DNA from: Bacillota bacterium | Lineage (GTDB): Bacteria; Bacillota_A; Clostridia; DSM-8532 | Length of the DNA stretch: 14,227 nucleotides | Reading direction: 5' to 3' | Assembly: GCA_023424865.1 (NCBI GenBank) | Contig: JAFADM010000547.1 | Location: 1 to 14,227 of the forward strand | Shown here: positions 1-7,484 of the stretch, piece by piece | How positions within the stretch are numbered: position 1 is the stretch's first letter | How the letters are laid out: every line of letters starts with the position of its first letter | Made by a program: the position numbers and the translations under genes | The notes under the pieces: model-generated | The model's input: the letters and a program-made list of their open reading frames with translations, nothing else | Database searches by the model: none | Told to the model about the DNA's origin: nothing

Positions 1-2743
1 CCGAAAAGGTGGAAGCCAAATCCGGAAGCGATGACAAAACGGTCTTAAAGTCGGCTGCCAGGCTGATTAGCTCCTGCCTCAGGGCATTGGTATAAGCAGG
101 CACATTCCATTCGGCAAGAGGATGGCCGCAAGCGCCTCCGCACTCGGTGCCGGCCACCTCCAGGCTGCTTAAAAGCTCCTGCCAGTTAGTATAGCTATCC
201 GGTGTCAGAGCTTTGATCTGTTCGGAAGTAAAGGTGATGCAATCAGGCAAATCCCTGTACTGCTCAAATCGGGCGAGGCAGTCATAAAGAGAAAAGCCCG
301 GTTCTCTTTTTCGGTGAACGGCATCAACAACCTCGTTAAGCTCCTCACGCAGGGCGTAGAGCCTCTGTGCCCGTGCTTCGTAATCCTCCGGGGAGGCAAA
401 GCGTCCAATATTCAATGTCTCTTCCAGCTGGCTTAAAACATCTCTTTTACGTGCTTTGTTGGAATGGAGCTCCAGGCAGAAGGGGGCAAGGCCAATGGCT
501 TGAAGCCTTCGCTGTACCACGGAAAGCGCCGCCATCTTTTCGGCGATAAAGAGAACGCTTTTGCCCTGATAAAGGGCGTTGGCAATAATATTGGTTATGG
601 TTTGTGATTTACCTGTGCCGGGAGGGCCGTGAAGAACGAAGCTTTTGTCGTCGCCTGCTCCGCAAATGGCCGTAAGCTGGGAGGAATCGGCACTGATGGG
701 GACCGCCAGCTCTGAGGGGCGGAACCTGTCATCAAGCTCCTCCGGGCTTGGAAAGTCACTTTCCGGTTCCCACTCCATTTTCCCGGACATGAGGCTTGCC
801 ACAATTTTATTGGTTATCAGATCATCGGAGCGGTTGCGAAGATCGTTCCACATAATAAACTGGCTGAAGGAGAAGAGTCCGAGAAAAACCAGCTCCTCCA
901 CCTCCCAGCGGGATTTATCCAGTACGGCCTGGCGCAATAGGCTGAAGACCCGTGAAATATCAACACCCTTTTCATCGGCGGGCAGAGGATCCAGGCCTTC
1001 AATGGTGAGGCCGAAATCCTGGCGCAGCATCTCAAGAAGAGTGACATTCATCTGGGGATCCTCGTCGCGTATTCTAAGAACAAAGCCCTTCTGGGCCGCT
1101 TTCCGAACAATGTCCACCGGAATGAGAACCAGGGGAGAATACCTCTCCCGTTCGCTTACATCGGACTCATACCATTTTAAAAAGCCGAGGGCCAAATAAA
1201 GGGTGTTGCTTCCGTTTTCCTCAAGGCTTACCCTGGCCTGGCGATAAAGGCCGGTGAGGTTCAAGGCCACCTCGTTTTCGTCGAGGAAGGTGCGAAGGCG
1301 CTTGTTGTCAAACTCCGCCTTTGTAAGGGAAGCAAGCATATCCGAATGAGTTTCGGTTTCATATATTTTAGAATCACGGAGATTTTGGTCAAAATCCTTA
1401 GGTCTTGCTAAAATCTGGAATTCCTGCCCCCCTGAGAGTGCATCCTCAAGGGCATAAAGATCCTTTACCATAAGCTGAATAGCACTTTTTCCCACTCGAA
1501 AATTGAGCAGAGGGTTGCGAAGGCTTAAGTCAAGAAGCCTTCGTTCCCAGTTCTGTCTTTTGGTTAACTCCAGCTTAGAGACAGTACGAACCTTGTCATG
1601 AATTTCAAGGAGCGCAGGGGCTTTTATTTGCCATGGTGAAGCCGTTTCCTCATCCTCCGGCAAGACTGCTTCGGAGGCGGAGGAGGTAATGGAATCGCCT
1701 GTTGTTTGACCGCTTAATGCTGAAGCGCCTGCAGCGGGGTTATCTGCAAGCAGGGGAAGGGGGCGCACGCCGCTTCCTCTGGAGCGCTTGACATCGACAA
1801 AGAGCTGAAACAGAGCAGGATCGGCCAGGTTTTTTTCAGCCAGCCGCACCGCCTCATCAAAATCCAGGAATTTTTCGGATACAAAGCCTGTGCATTCCAC
1901 GGTGCAGATCTCATGAATGCCCGGAGCCATTCGCTTGGTAAGAAGCGTTGGATCGTCCTGAACGCACTCGGGAAAGCATTGCTCCTCCAACCAAACCCCG
2001 GCAAAGGCATGGCCTTTTATGAAAATGACAAGAGCGTGAAGCCCCACCGCCTCCAGGCAGGAGGCATAAAGCAGGCTTAAATCCAGGCAGGTGCCCATTT
2101 TTTTTGAAAGCACATTATCGCAAAGGCGCACCCTCTGACCCGAGGATTCAAAGCTGGCAGGGGGAACAGTATAGATAATTCCCTCGCTCCGAAGCGCGGC
2201 GTAAAGGGCGGCAGCCTGCAGCTTGACCGTGTTGGGATTGTTGCTTTGATACCCGGTGAAGGCAGGACTTCCCGTCCAAATTTTTAATACCTTTCCGGCT
2301 TTAAACAGGACCTGGGCGATGGCGGGATGGTTGGGCGTAATATATGCTGTGACCAGCTCGGGCATAACTCTCATGCCGCTCCATTGATCATGAGGAAGAA
2401 TTTCCACATCATAATGGGTGCAGCAAAGCTCATCCTCGCCGGCTTTCAAGCTTAAGGTGAGGGTGCCCAATGTTTTTTCAGTTAAATGTACCAGAAAATC
2501 CGAAGAAAGCCTGACTACGGCCTGATCCAGCTCCACAGAGCTTTCGGGAGGCAGGCTGTCCACCCTGGCGGTCCAGGTATGGGCAAAACCGGGTTCGGCT
2601 TTAATTTCAATTTCAATATCCCTGTAATTTTCTGTTGAGGTGTTTTTTAGAACCAGCCTTTTAATTAAGGGGATAAAGTTTTGCTGCATGGCATAGTTGA
2701 TAATCTGGCTATAAGTTAAATCGATATTCACTGTATCCTTCAT
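1..2743 (-). CDS. Large DUF4011-type SF1 helicase with transglutaminase-like domain (N-terminal part, partial)
   Basis: This is one uninterrupted minus-strand frame of 914 codons that leaves the window at the left edge, so the C-terminus is missing. The start is the ATG at 2743, preceded by GCGAGGA about six bases upstream. Seen in the translation: a beta-rich N-terminal region (1-150); a transglutaminase-like segment with KKMGTCLDLSLLYA (Cys219) and KGHAFAGVWL (His245); an Ala/Ser/Thr/Glu-rich linker (about 320-385); LLDLSLRNPLLNF at 403-415, typical of DUF4011; and a P-loop GPPGTGKS at 706-713 followed by LFIAEKMAALSVVQRRL, typical of AAA_11/AAA_12 superfamily 1 helicases. Relatives are usually well over 1500 residues and often end in DUF3320 or a DUF559/Vsr-like nuclease domain, which cannot be seen here. 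Some DUF4011 helicases are linked to anti-phage defence. That role is inference for this gene, since no defence neighbour is visible. It is divergent from the sugar operon and probably unrelated to it. Confidence 0.85.
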   Translation of the reverse strand, partial: MKDTVNIDLTYSQIINYAMQQNFIPLIKRLVLKNTSTENYRDIEIEIKAEPGFAHTWTARVDSLPPESSVELDQAVVRLSSDFLVHLTEKTLGTLTLSLKAGEDELCCTHYDVEILPHDQWSGMRVMPELVTAYITPNHPAIAQVLFKAGKVLKIWTGSPAFTGYQSNNPNTVKLQAAALYAALRSEGIIYTVPPASFESSGQRVRLCDNVLSKKMGTCLDLSLLYASCLEAVGLHALVIFIKGHAFAGVWLEEQCFPECVQDDPTLLTKRMAPGIHEICTVECTGFVSEKFLDFDEAVRLAEKNLADPALFQLFVDVKRSRGSGVRPLPLLADNPAAGASALSGQTTGDSITSSASEAVLPEDEETASPWQIKAPALLEIHDKVRTVSKLELTKRQNWERRLLDLSLRNPLLNFRVGKSAIQLMVKDLYALEDALSGGQEFQILARPKDFDQNLRDSKIYETETHSDMLASLTKAEFDNKRLRTFLDENEVALNLTGLYRQARVSLEENGSNTLYLALGFLKWYESDVSERERYSPLVLIPVDIVRKAAQKGFVLRIRDEDPQMNVTLLEMLRQDFGLTIEGLDPLPADEKGVDISRVFSLLRQAVLDKSRWEVEELVFLGLFSFSQFIMWNDLRNRSDDLITNKIVASLMSGKMEWEPESDFPSPEELDDRFRPSELAVPISADSSQLTAICGAGDDKSFVLHGPPGTGKSQTITNIIANALYQGKSVLFIAEKMAALSVVQRRLQAIGLAPFCLELHSNKARKRDVLSQLEETLNIGRFASPEDYEARAQRLYALREELNEVVDAVHRKREPGFSLYDCLARFEQYRDLPDCITFTSEQIKALTPDSYTNWQELLSSLEVAGTECGGACGHPLAEWNVPAYTNALRQELISLAADFKTVLSSLPDLASTFS

Positions 2744-2815
2744 CCGTTTTTCCTCGCCCTGGGATGAAATTAAAGGTTTGTATTAAAAAGCGCATTTAAG
2801 GCTCTTTTCTAATCC

Positions 2816-2821
2816 ATTATA
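2816..2821 (-). promoter_or_regulatory. Possible -10 element of the helicase gene
   Basis: Read on the minus strand, this is TATAAT, 72 bases upstream of the helicase ATG. No good -35 lies at the right distance (a T-run sits there). The 7-bp arms ACACCAT (2821-2827) and ATGGTGT (2844-2850) flank the -35 to -10 interval and could be a weak operator. This is a suggestion from position and sequence only. Confidence 0.3.
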
Positions 2822-2946
2822 CACCATCGGTTTGAACAAAAAAATGGTGTTTCTGATAGTGTTTAGGTCATAAAAAGTGGCCTTCCTGTATTTTTTCATA
2901 AGAATTAATTTTAATGTACCGGCGTAATTCTATAATAAGCTAAATT

Positions 2947-2984
2947 AATGTATAAAAAAACATTAAAAAGTATTTTTATACATT
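2947..2984. repeat. AT-rich inverted repeat, 12-bp perfect arms
   Basis: Left arm AATGTATAAAAA (2947-2958) and right arm TTTTTATACATT (2973-2984) are exact reverse complements separated by 14 bases. A third ACATT lies inside the loop (2960-2964), so AATGT/ACATT half-sites occur three times. It lies about 100 bases upstream of the operon promoter and could be a regulator site or a cruciform-prone element. There is no adjacent gene end for it to terminate. Confidence 0.55.
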
Positions 2985-3079
2985 GTTCGTTTTCCTGTGT
3001 GAAATTTATCATGGATAAGCTTTGTGTAAAATAGATATATATTTAGGGTTTTATGTCTGATTTATTATGCAATCATTTG

Positions 3080-3109
3080 TTGACATGTTTATTTTTCTTG
3101 TGATACCAT
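3080..3109 (+). promoter_or_regulatory. Sigma-A-type promoter of the GH127/ABC operon
   Basis: A perfect TTGACA (3080-3085) is followed after 18 bases by TACCAT (3104-3109), with TG at 3101-3102 forming an extended -10 (TG-N-TACCAT). The expected transcription start, about seven bases downstream, falls inside the 20-bp palindrome 3109-3128. A bound repressor would therefore block initiation directly. Confidence 0.7.
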
Positions 3110-3128
3110 AGAGAAAACGTTTTCTCTA
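3109..3128. promoter_or_regulatory. 20-bp perfect palindromic LacI-family operator
   Basis: TAGAGAAAACGTTTTCTCTA is its own reverse complement and has the central CG typical of LacI/GalR-family operators. It covers the predicted transcription start just downstream of the -10. The likely ligand is the LacI-family protein encoded at 10645-11664 at the end of the same operon. The inner AGAAAACGTTTTCT also differs from the Bacillus cre consensus (TGWAARCGYTWNCW) only in its first base, so CcpA binding is a real alternative or an addition. Confidence 0.8.
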
Positions 3129-3181
3129 ATTTGAAATTTAACACGCGAGATAGCCAAATCAACTCAAAGGGGGATAACATC

Positions 3182-4966
3182 TTGTCCGTCATACAAAATG
3201 TCCCTTTCACAAATGTTAACATTCAGGATGCTTTTTTTACACCTAAAATCAATACCCTCTGCCGCGTTACCATCCAGGCTTGTTTGGCCAAATGTCTGGA
3301 TACGGGGCGAATAGCCAATTTTGAAAAAGCTGCCGGTCTCAAAAAAGGAGACTTCGAAGGCATTTTTTACAATGATTCGGATGTCTATAAGGTCCTTGAG
3401 GGGGTCGCCTATGTGCTGACTCACACAAAGGATCAGGCACTTGAAGCACAGGCTGATGAAATCATTGCCTCCATCGCCGCAGCTCAGCAGTCCGACGGCT
3501 ATATCCAAACCTACTTTACATTGGTCAAGCCCGATGAAAAATGGACCGACATGAACATGCACGAGGATTACTGCATCGGGCACCTGATAGAAGCCGGAAT
3601 TGCCTATAAGCAGGCTACGGGTAAAACTAAGCTTTATGAGGTAGGCCGTAGGGCGGCTGATCTGATTTGTGAGAAATTCGGCCCCGATAAAGAGCATTGG
3701 GTTCCCGGCCACCAGGAAATTGAGCTTGCTCTGGTTAAATTGTATGAAGAAACCCGGGACTCCAAATACCTGGACATGGCGGAGTTTTTGCTGGAGGAGA
3801 GAGGCAAGGGCTTTGGCAGAGGATACAGCTGGGATCGTCAGGGTTGGGGAGCCATCTACAATCAGGATCATGAAACGGTAAAGAGTATGAAGGACGCCAA
3901 AGGGCACGCGGTTAGGGCGCTTTATATGTACTCCGGCATGACGGATGTGGCGGGAAAAAAGAACAACCGGGACTACCTCAAGGCAGTTCACCGGCTGTGG
4001 GACAGTGTTGTCAACCGCAACATGTACATAACGGGAGGCGTCGGTTCGTCAAAGGAGAACGAAGGCTTTACCGAGGATTATGATTTGCCCAATCTGACAG
4101 CCTACTGCGAAACCTGCGCATCCATTGCCATGGTTTACTGGAACCACAGGCTCAACACCATGCACGGAGACGCAAGATATGCGGATATTATTGAAAAAGA
4201 GATTTATAACGGCATCCTTTCCGGGATTTCGCTTTCCGGGGATAAATTCTTTTACGACAATCCTCTGGAATCAATAGGCGAGCATCACCGGGTAGAATGG
4301 TTCAATTGCTCCTGCTGCCCTACACAGCTCTCACGCTTTATACCCTCTGTGGGAAACTATATTTACGCTGCGGATGAGCAGGGTATCTACGTAAATCAGT
4401 ACATAGCCAACGTCTCCACGGTTAAGGTTGGGGAAAGGGAAATTCCCATTTCCATAGATGGACAGTATCCCTTTGGAGGCAAGCTGGACATCACCCTTTC
4501 ACCGGAAACAGATACCACGCTGGCACTGAGAGTTCGAAAGCCGGGATGGTGCAGAAGCTTCAAGCTATCCCTAAACGGCCGTCCCACAAACTGCTATCGT
4601 TTCATTAAGGGCTATCTTGTTTTTGAAAGGCAATGGCAAAAGGGAGACTGCCTTTCTGTGGAATGGGAAATGACAGTGGAGGAGATAACCGCAGATCCCC
4701 ACATCATTGATGCAATTGGTAAGGTTGCCCTTCAAAAGGGTCCTGTGGTTTACTGCTTTGAAGAGGCAGACAATCCGGCGTTTGAACAGGTGGTTCTATC
4801 CGACGGGAATGTGTATGGTACACATTTTCGGAAGGATTTGCTAGGCGGAATTGACGTGATTACCGTCAGCTCCGGCCAGTCCAGATTTATTGCTGTTCCC
4901 TATTTTGCATGGGATAACCGGCAGGGTGGAGCCATGAAGGTCTGGGTTGATAAACGAAATGATTGA
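3182..4966 (+). CDS. GH127 family beta-L-arabinofuranosidase-type glycoside hydrolase
   Basis: Predicted to release beta-L-arabinofuranose from imported arabino-oligosaccharides in the cytoplasm; there is no signal peptide. The frame is open upstream to a TTG at 3131, but that codon sits just after the operator with no ribosome binding site. The TTG at 3182 has AAAGGGGG eight bases upstream and gives MSVIQNVPFTNVNIQDAFF, matching the usual family N-terminus (594 residues). The characterised member HypBA1 of Bifidobacterium longum uses Cys417 as nucleophile, Glu322 as acid/base, and zinc held by Glu338, Cys340, Cys417 and Cys418. Here the equivalents are Cys378 and Cys379 in NCSCCP, Glu294 in NEGFTEDYDLPN, and Glu310 and Cys312 in AYCETCAS, with the Glu294-Glu310 spacing conserved. 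It is the first gene of the operon; the next gene follows after 12 bases. The fold and catalytic set are clear. The exact substrate linkage is inferred from the family. Confidence 0.9.
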   Translation: MSVIQNVPFTNVNIQDAFFTPKINTLCRVTIQACLAKCLDTGRIANFEKAAGLKKGDFEGIFYNDSDVYKVLEGVAYVLTHTKDQALEAQADEIIASIAAAQQSDGYIQTYFTLVKPDEKWTDMNMHEDYCIGHLIEAGIAYKQATGKTKLYEVGRRAADLICEKFGPDKEHWVPGHQEIELALVKLYEETRDSKYLDMAEFLLEERGKGFGRGYSWDRQGWGAIYNQDHETVKSMKDAKGHAVRALYMYSGMTDVAGKKNNRDYLKAVHRLWDSVVNRNMYITGGVGSSKENEGFTEDYDLPNLTAYCETCASIAMVYWNHRLNTMHGDARYADIIEKEIYNGILSGISLSGDKFFYDNPLESIGEHHRVEWFNCSCCPTQLSRFIPSVGNYIYAADEQGIYVNQYIANVSTVKVGEREIPISIDGQYPFGGKLDITLSPETDTTLALRVRKPGWCRSFKLSLNGRPTNCYRFIKGYLVFERQWQKGDCLSVEWEMTVEEITADPHIIDAIGKVALQKGPVVYCFEEADNPAFEQVVLSDGNVYGTHFRKDLLGGIDVITVSSGQSRFIAVPYFAWDNRQGGAMKVWVDKRND

Positions 4967-4978
4967 GGAGGGTATGGC

Positions 4979-6445
4979 ATGAAACTGAGAAGATGGATAA
5001 GCATGGGACTTGTGGCTGTTATGCTGGCAGGCTGCGGAAATGGAGCGGGTACGGTTACTCCTTCCCCCGGTGCTGGCAGTGCCGGCACGACCGGTACGCC
5101 TACGGAAACACCTGCGGCAGCAGGAGAAACCCTTGAATTGACTTACCAGTACTGGGATTTAATCCCTGATCAGGAAACGGTCTTCAAGAATTTTACGGAC
5201 AGCTATAAGGAAGAAACCGGCAATACTGTAACCATTAAAGGGCAATTTGTCAGTGATGCAGGCTGGGAAGACATTTTAAAAACTCAAATAGCCTCCGGCA
5301 GCGGCCCGGAAGTGTTCCACATGGATCTGAACAATGCTTCCGCGTGGAAGGATAATGTTATTCAACCCCTTTCGCCCTATTTTGAGGACAGCTTCTGGGA
5401 GCAGTTTGTTCCCACCGCCATCGATGTATGGAAGCTGGACGGCGCTTATTATGCCGTTCCTAATTCCTTCTCCGTGTGCGGCATTCTCTATAATAAGGAA
5501 ATGTTTGCCGAAGCAGGCATCCAGGTAGACAGCACCACCCGGTGGACACTGGATGATTTTGACCGCGCCCTTGAAAAGCTCTACAGCACCTTCGGCAATA
5601 AGACCATTACGCATACCGACGGAAAGCAATACCCCTACTACTACCTGGGAACCACCGCAACCATGTACTGGTGGTGGCTGTTATGGGGCCAGGGCGGTGT
5701 TTCTCCCGTTGAAACCAATAATATCGCCCAGACAGCTTATGTTGACGGTATTATGAAAATAGCCGAATATGCCAATAAAGGCTATCTGACAACCAATGGG
5801 GATGTGCTTCCGGCCAAGACCAGCAATTCCTTTTCCACAGCAGGCAACGTGGCTATGCTCTTAACCGGTGACTGGACGCCCACAGCCTTCTACAGAACCG
5901 AAAACGGCATTGGCGAAGAAGCGGTGCCCATGGCCTCTACTTATGGCTCACTGCCTTATCCTGTGGGCAAGGACGGCAAGGTTCATACGGAAATTTACAA
6001 TCAGGGCGTTGTATTAAACAAGAATCTTACCGGAACCCGTGCACAGATTGGGGCGGATTTCATTGAGTACATGACCACCGGCGATGCCTGGCTTGCTGCC
6101 AGAGGCCCCGAGGTGGGCGGCTTGGGTATTCCTGCCCGTCAGGAATGGGCTACCGCCTATGCCAAGGACTGGTTTCCCCAGGCCGACCAGAGGGATGCGT
6201 TTGTGTGGACGGCTGAAAATGGCGTAATTACTTCCCCGGATTACCATCTGGAGGGAATTGATGTAACAACGCCCATCACCGAGGTTATAAACTTTGCTTA
6301 CGGTGAGGCGCTAAAGCCGGATTACAATGCCGAAGCCACCCGGCAGAAGGTTGTTGAAAAGCTGGAGGCTGCTCAAAAGAGCCTGAACACCCAATATAAA
6401 GAAAGCGGTATCACACCCGACAATCCTGACGCCAAAGTGAAATAA
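4979..6445 (+). CDS. Extracellular sugar-binding lipoprotein of an ABC importer (solute-binding protein family 1)
   Basis: Captures a carbohydrate outside the membrane and delivers it to the two permeases encoded next. The N-terminus MKLRRWISMGLVAVMLAGC is a lipoprotein signal peptide with lipobox LAGC (16-19), so Cys19 should be lipidated. A Thr/Pro/Gly/Ala-rich linker (about 20-50) tethers the binding domain. Family 1 features include LELTYQYWD, the GSGPEVFHMD segment and NKEMFAEAGI. Length is 488 residues, usual for the family. The ATG at 4979 is preceded by GAGGAGGG (4965-4972), which overlaps the GH127 stop codon, so translation is probably coupled. Several aromatic residues (the YYYLGTTATMYWWWLLWG region) are compatible with sugar stacking. 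An oligosaccharide containing arabinofuranose is the expected ligand from context; the sequence does not show specificity. Confidence 0.92.
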   Translation: MKLRRWISMGLVAVMLAGCGNGAGTVTPSPGAGSAGTTGTPTETPAAAGETLELTYQYWDLIPDQETVFKNFTDSYKEETGNTVTIKGQFVSDAGWEDILKTQIASGSGPEVFHMDLNNASAWKDNVIQPLSPYFEDSFWEQFVPTAIDVWKLDGAYYAVPNSFSVCGILYNKEMFAEAGIQVDSTTRWTLDDFDRALEKLYSTFGNKTITHTDGKQYPYYYLGTTATMYWWWLLWGQGGVSPVETNNIAQTAYVDGIMKIAEYANKGYLTTNGDVLPAKTSNSFSTAGNVAMLLTGDWTPTAFYRTENGIGEEAVPMASTYGSLPYPVGKDGKVHTEIYNQGVVLNKNLTGTRAQIGADFIEYMTTGDAWLAARGPEVGGLGIPARQEWATAYAKDWFPQADQRDAFVWTAENGVITSPDYHLEGIDVTTPITEVINFAYGEALKPDYNAEATRQKVVEKLEAAQKSLNTQYKESGITPDNPDAKVK

Positions 6446-6467
6446 GACGGCGGGTCAAGCATGTGAA

Positions 6468-6510
6468 CATTCCCATAACGCCCTGCAAGCAGGCGTTATG
6501 GGAATGCTTT
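6468..6510 (+). terminator. Intercistronic hairpin with short T-run
   Basis: CATTCCCATAACGCC (6468-6482) and GGCGTTATGGGAATG (6492-6506) form a perfect 15-bp stem with a 9-base loop, followed by CTTTTAA. It lies 22 bases after the binding-protein stop codon and before the permease ribosome binding site. The T-run is short, so it may be a partial terminator or an mRNA 3'-end stabiliser. Either would raise binding-protein levels over permeases, as is common in sugar ABC operons. Confidence 0.6.
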
Positions 6511-6527
6511 TAACAAGGAGGGGGAGG

Positions 6528-7466
6528 GTGAGTGTGAGTAAAGTAAAAAAACAGAAAAGCCTTCGGCGTACGAACACGCTGACGGCATATCTTTTTATGA
6601 CGCCGACCATATTTTATCTGATATTCTGGACGCTTTTACCCATAGCCATATCATTTGTGCTTTCCTTTACCAATTATGACATATTAAAACATGATTTGTT
6701 TCATCCTATAAAAAGCGGTATCGCTTTTATGGGGCTGGATAACTATAGCATGGCTCTGCAAAATGATATTTTCTGGCGCTCTATAACCCAAACGGTGAAG
6801 TTTGCCTTTTTTTCCGTAGTCATTTACAACATCCTTGGCCTTATTTATGCATTGACCGCCAACAACGCAAAGGGCAAGTCTTTTTTCCGGTTTTCCTTTT
6901 TTATACCCAATGTAACCTCAGTGGCGGCATTGGTTATTATTTTTGATGCGCTTTTTCGCTCCGGAACGTTTGTAACGGAATTCCTGGCGCTTTTCGGCAT
7001 TCCCATGGTAACCTGGAGAACCACACCGGGATATGCCATGAATTTGGCTATTATCATGTCCATCTGGGTAAACGCAGGTTATTGCATGCTTATTTATCTG
7101 GCAGGGCTGCAGGAAATTTCGCCGGAGCTCTATGAAGCGGCGGATATCGACGGCGCTTCTCCCGGACAAAAGTTTATGAAAATAACCTTTCCCCTTCTTA
7201 ACAACAAGACCTTCTTTCTCATGGCCACGGGCTTTATAGGGGCTTTGCAGGTGTACGACATTTTGCAGATGCTGTCGGAAACCGGTGAAACCATGCTCGT
7301 GGGAGGTCCTGAGGGTACCCTGTGGAGCGCGGTTTATTATATCTATTACGTGGGCTGGTCCCAGAGCAAAATGGGCAGGGCTTCCGCCATCTCCTTTTTG
7401 CTGCTGTTACTCATTATGCTGATTACGCTCATTCAACGCAAACTATTCAAGGATCAAACCTATTAG
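6528..7466 (+). CDS. Carbohydrate ABC transporter permease, MalF type
   Basis: One of two membrane subunits forming the import channel. The sequence shows six hydrophobic segments; the first is about residues 18-46 (LTAYLFMTPTIFYLIFW). The EAA loop that docks the ATPase is YEAADIDGASPGQKFMKITF (from residue 202), with the conserved EAA and G in place. The frame is open back to an ATG at 6498, but that codon lies inside the intercistronic hairpin. AAGGAGG (6515-6521) is correctly placed for the GTG at 6528, while a second GTG at 6534 suits the adjoining GGGAGG. With the 6528 start it has 312 residues, normal for the family. It pairs with the permease that follows 18 bases later. Confidence 0.9.
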   Translation: MSVSKVKKQKSLRRTNTLTAYLFMTPTIFYLIFWTLLPIAISFVLSFTNYDILKHDLFHPIKSGIAFMGLDNYSMALQNDIFWRSITQTVKFAFFSVVIYNILGLIYALTANNAKGKSFFRFSFFIPNVTSVAALVIIFDALFRSGTFVTEFLALFGIPMVTWRTTPGYAMNLAIIMSIWVNAGYCMLIYLAGLQEISPELYEAADIDGASPGQKFMKITFPLLNNKTFFLMATGFIGALQVYDILQMLSETGETMLVGGPEGTLWSAVYYIYYVGWSQSKMGRASAISFLLLLLIMLITLIQRKLFKDQTY

Positions 7467-7484
7467 GTGGGGGAGTAAGCTTAC

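Larger units (their letters stand above)
2744..3181. other. AT-rich intergenic region between divergent genes
   Basis: This 438-base stretch separates the minus-strand helicase from the plus-strand sugar operon. I see no convincing gene in it. It holds a possible -10 for the helicase (2816-2821, minus), a 12-bp-arm inverted repeat (2947-2984), the promoter and 20-bp operator of the operon (3080-3128), and a short leader ending in a strong ribosome binding site before the TTG start at 3182. It is clearly richer in A+T than the flanking genes. Confidence 0.7.

Noticed and set aside
645..1199. 184-codon plus-strand frame inside the helicase gene
   Set aside because: The minus strand encodes continuous, family-like helicase sequence here; the plus frame is Ser/Arg-rich shadow sequence.
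1..2743. Helicase gene possibly broken, since only small minus-strand frames show a start and stop
   Set aside because: Translating codon by codon from 2743 to position 2 gives one uninterrupted frame; it only lacks a stop within the window.
3164..3991. Long open frame (275 codons) on the minus strand inside GH127
   Set aside because: It is fully antisense to a well-supported enzyme gene, has no ribosome binding site and shows no recognisable motif.
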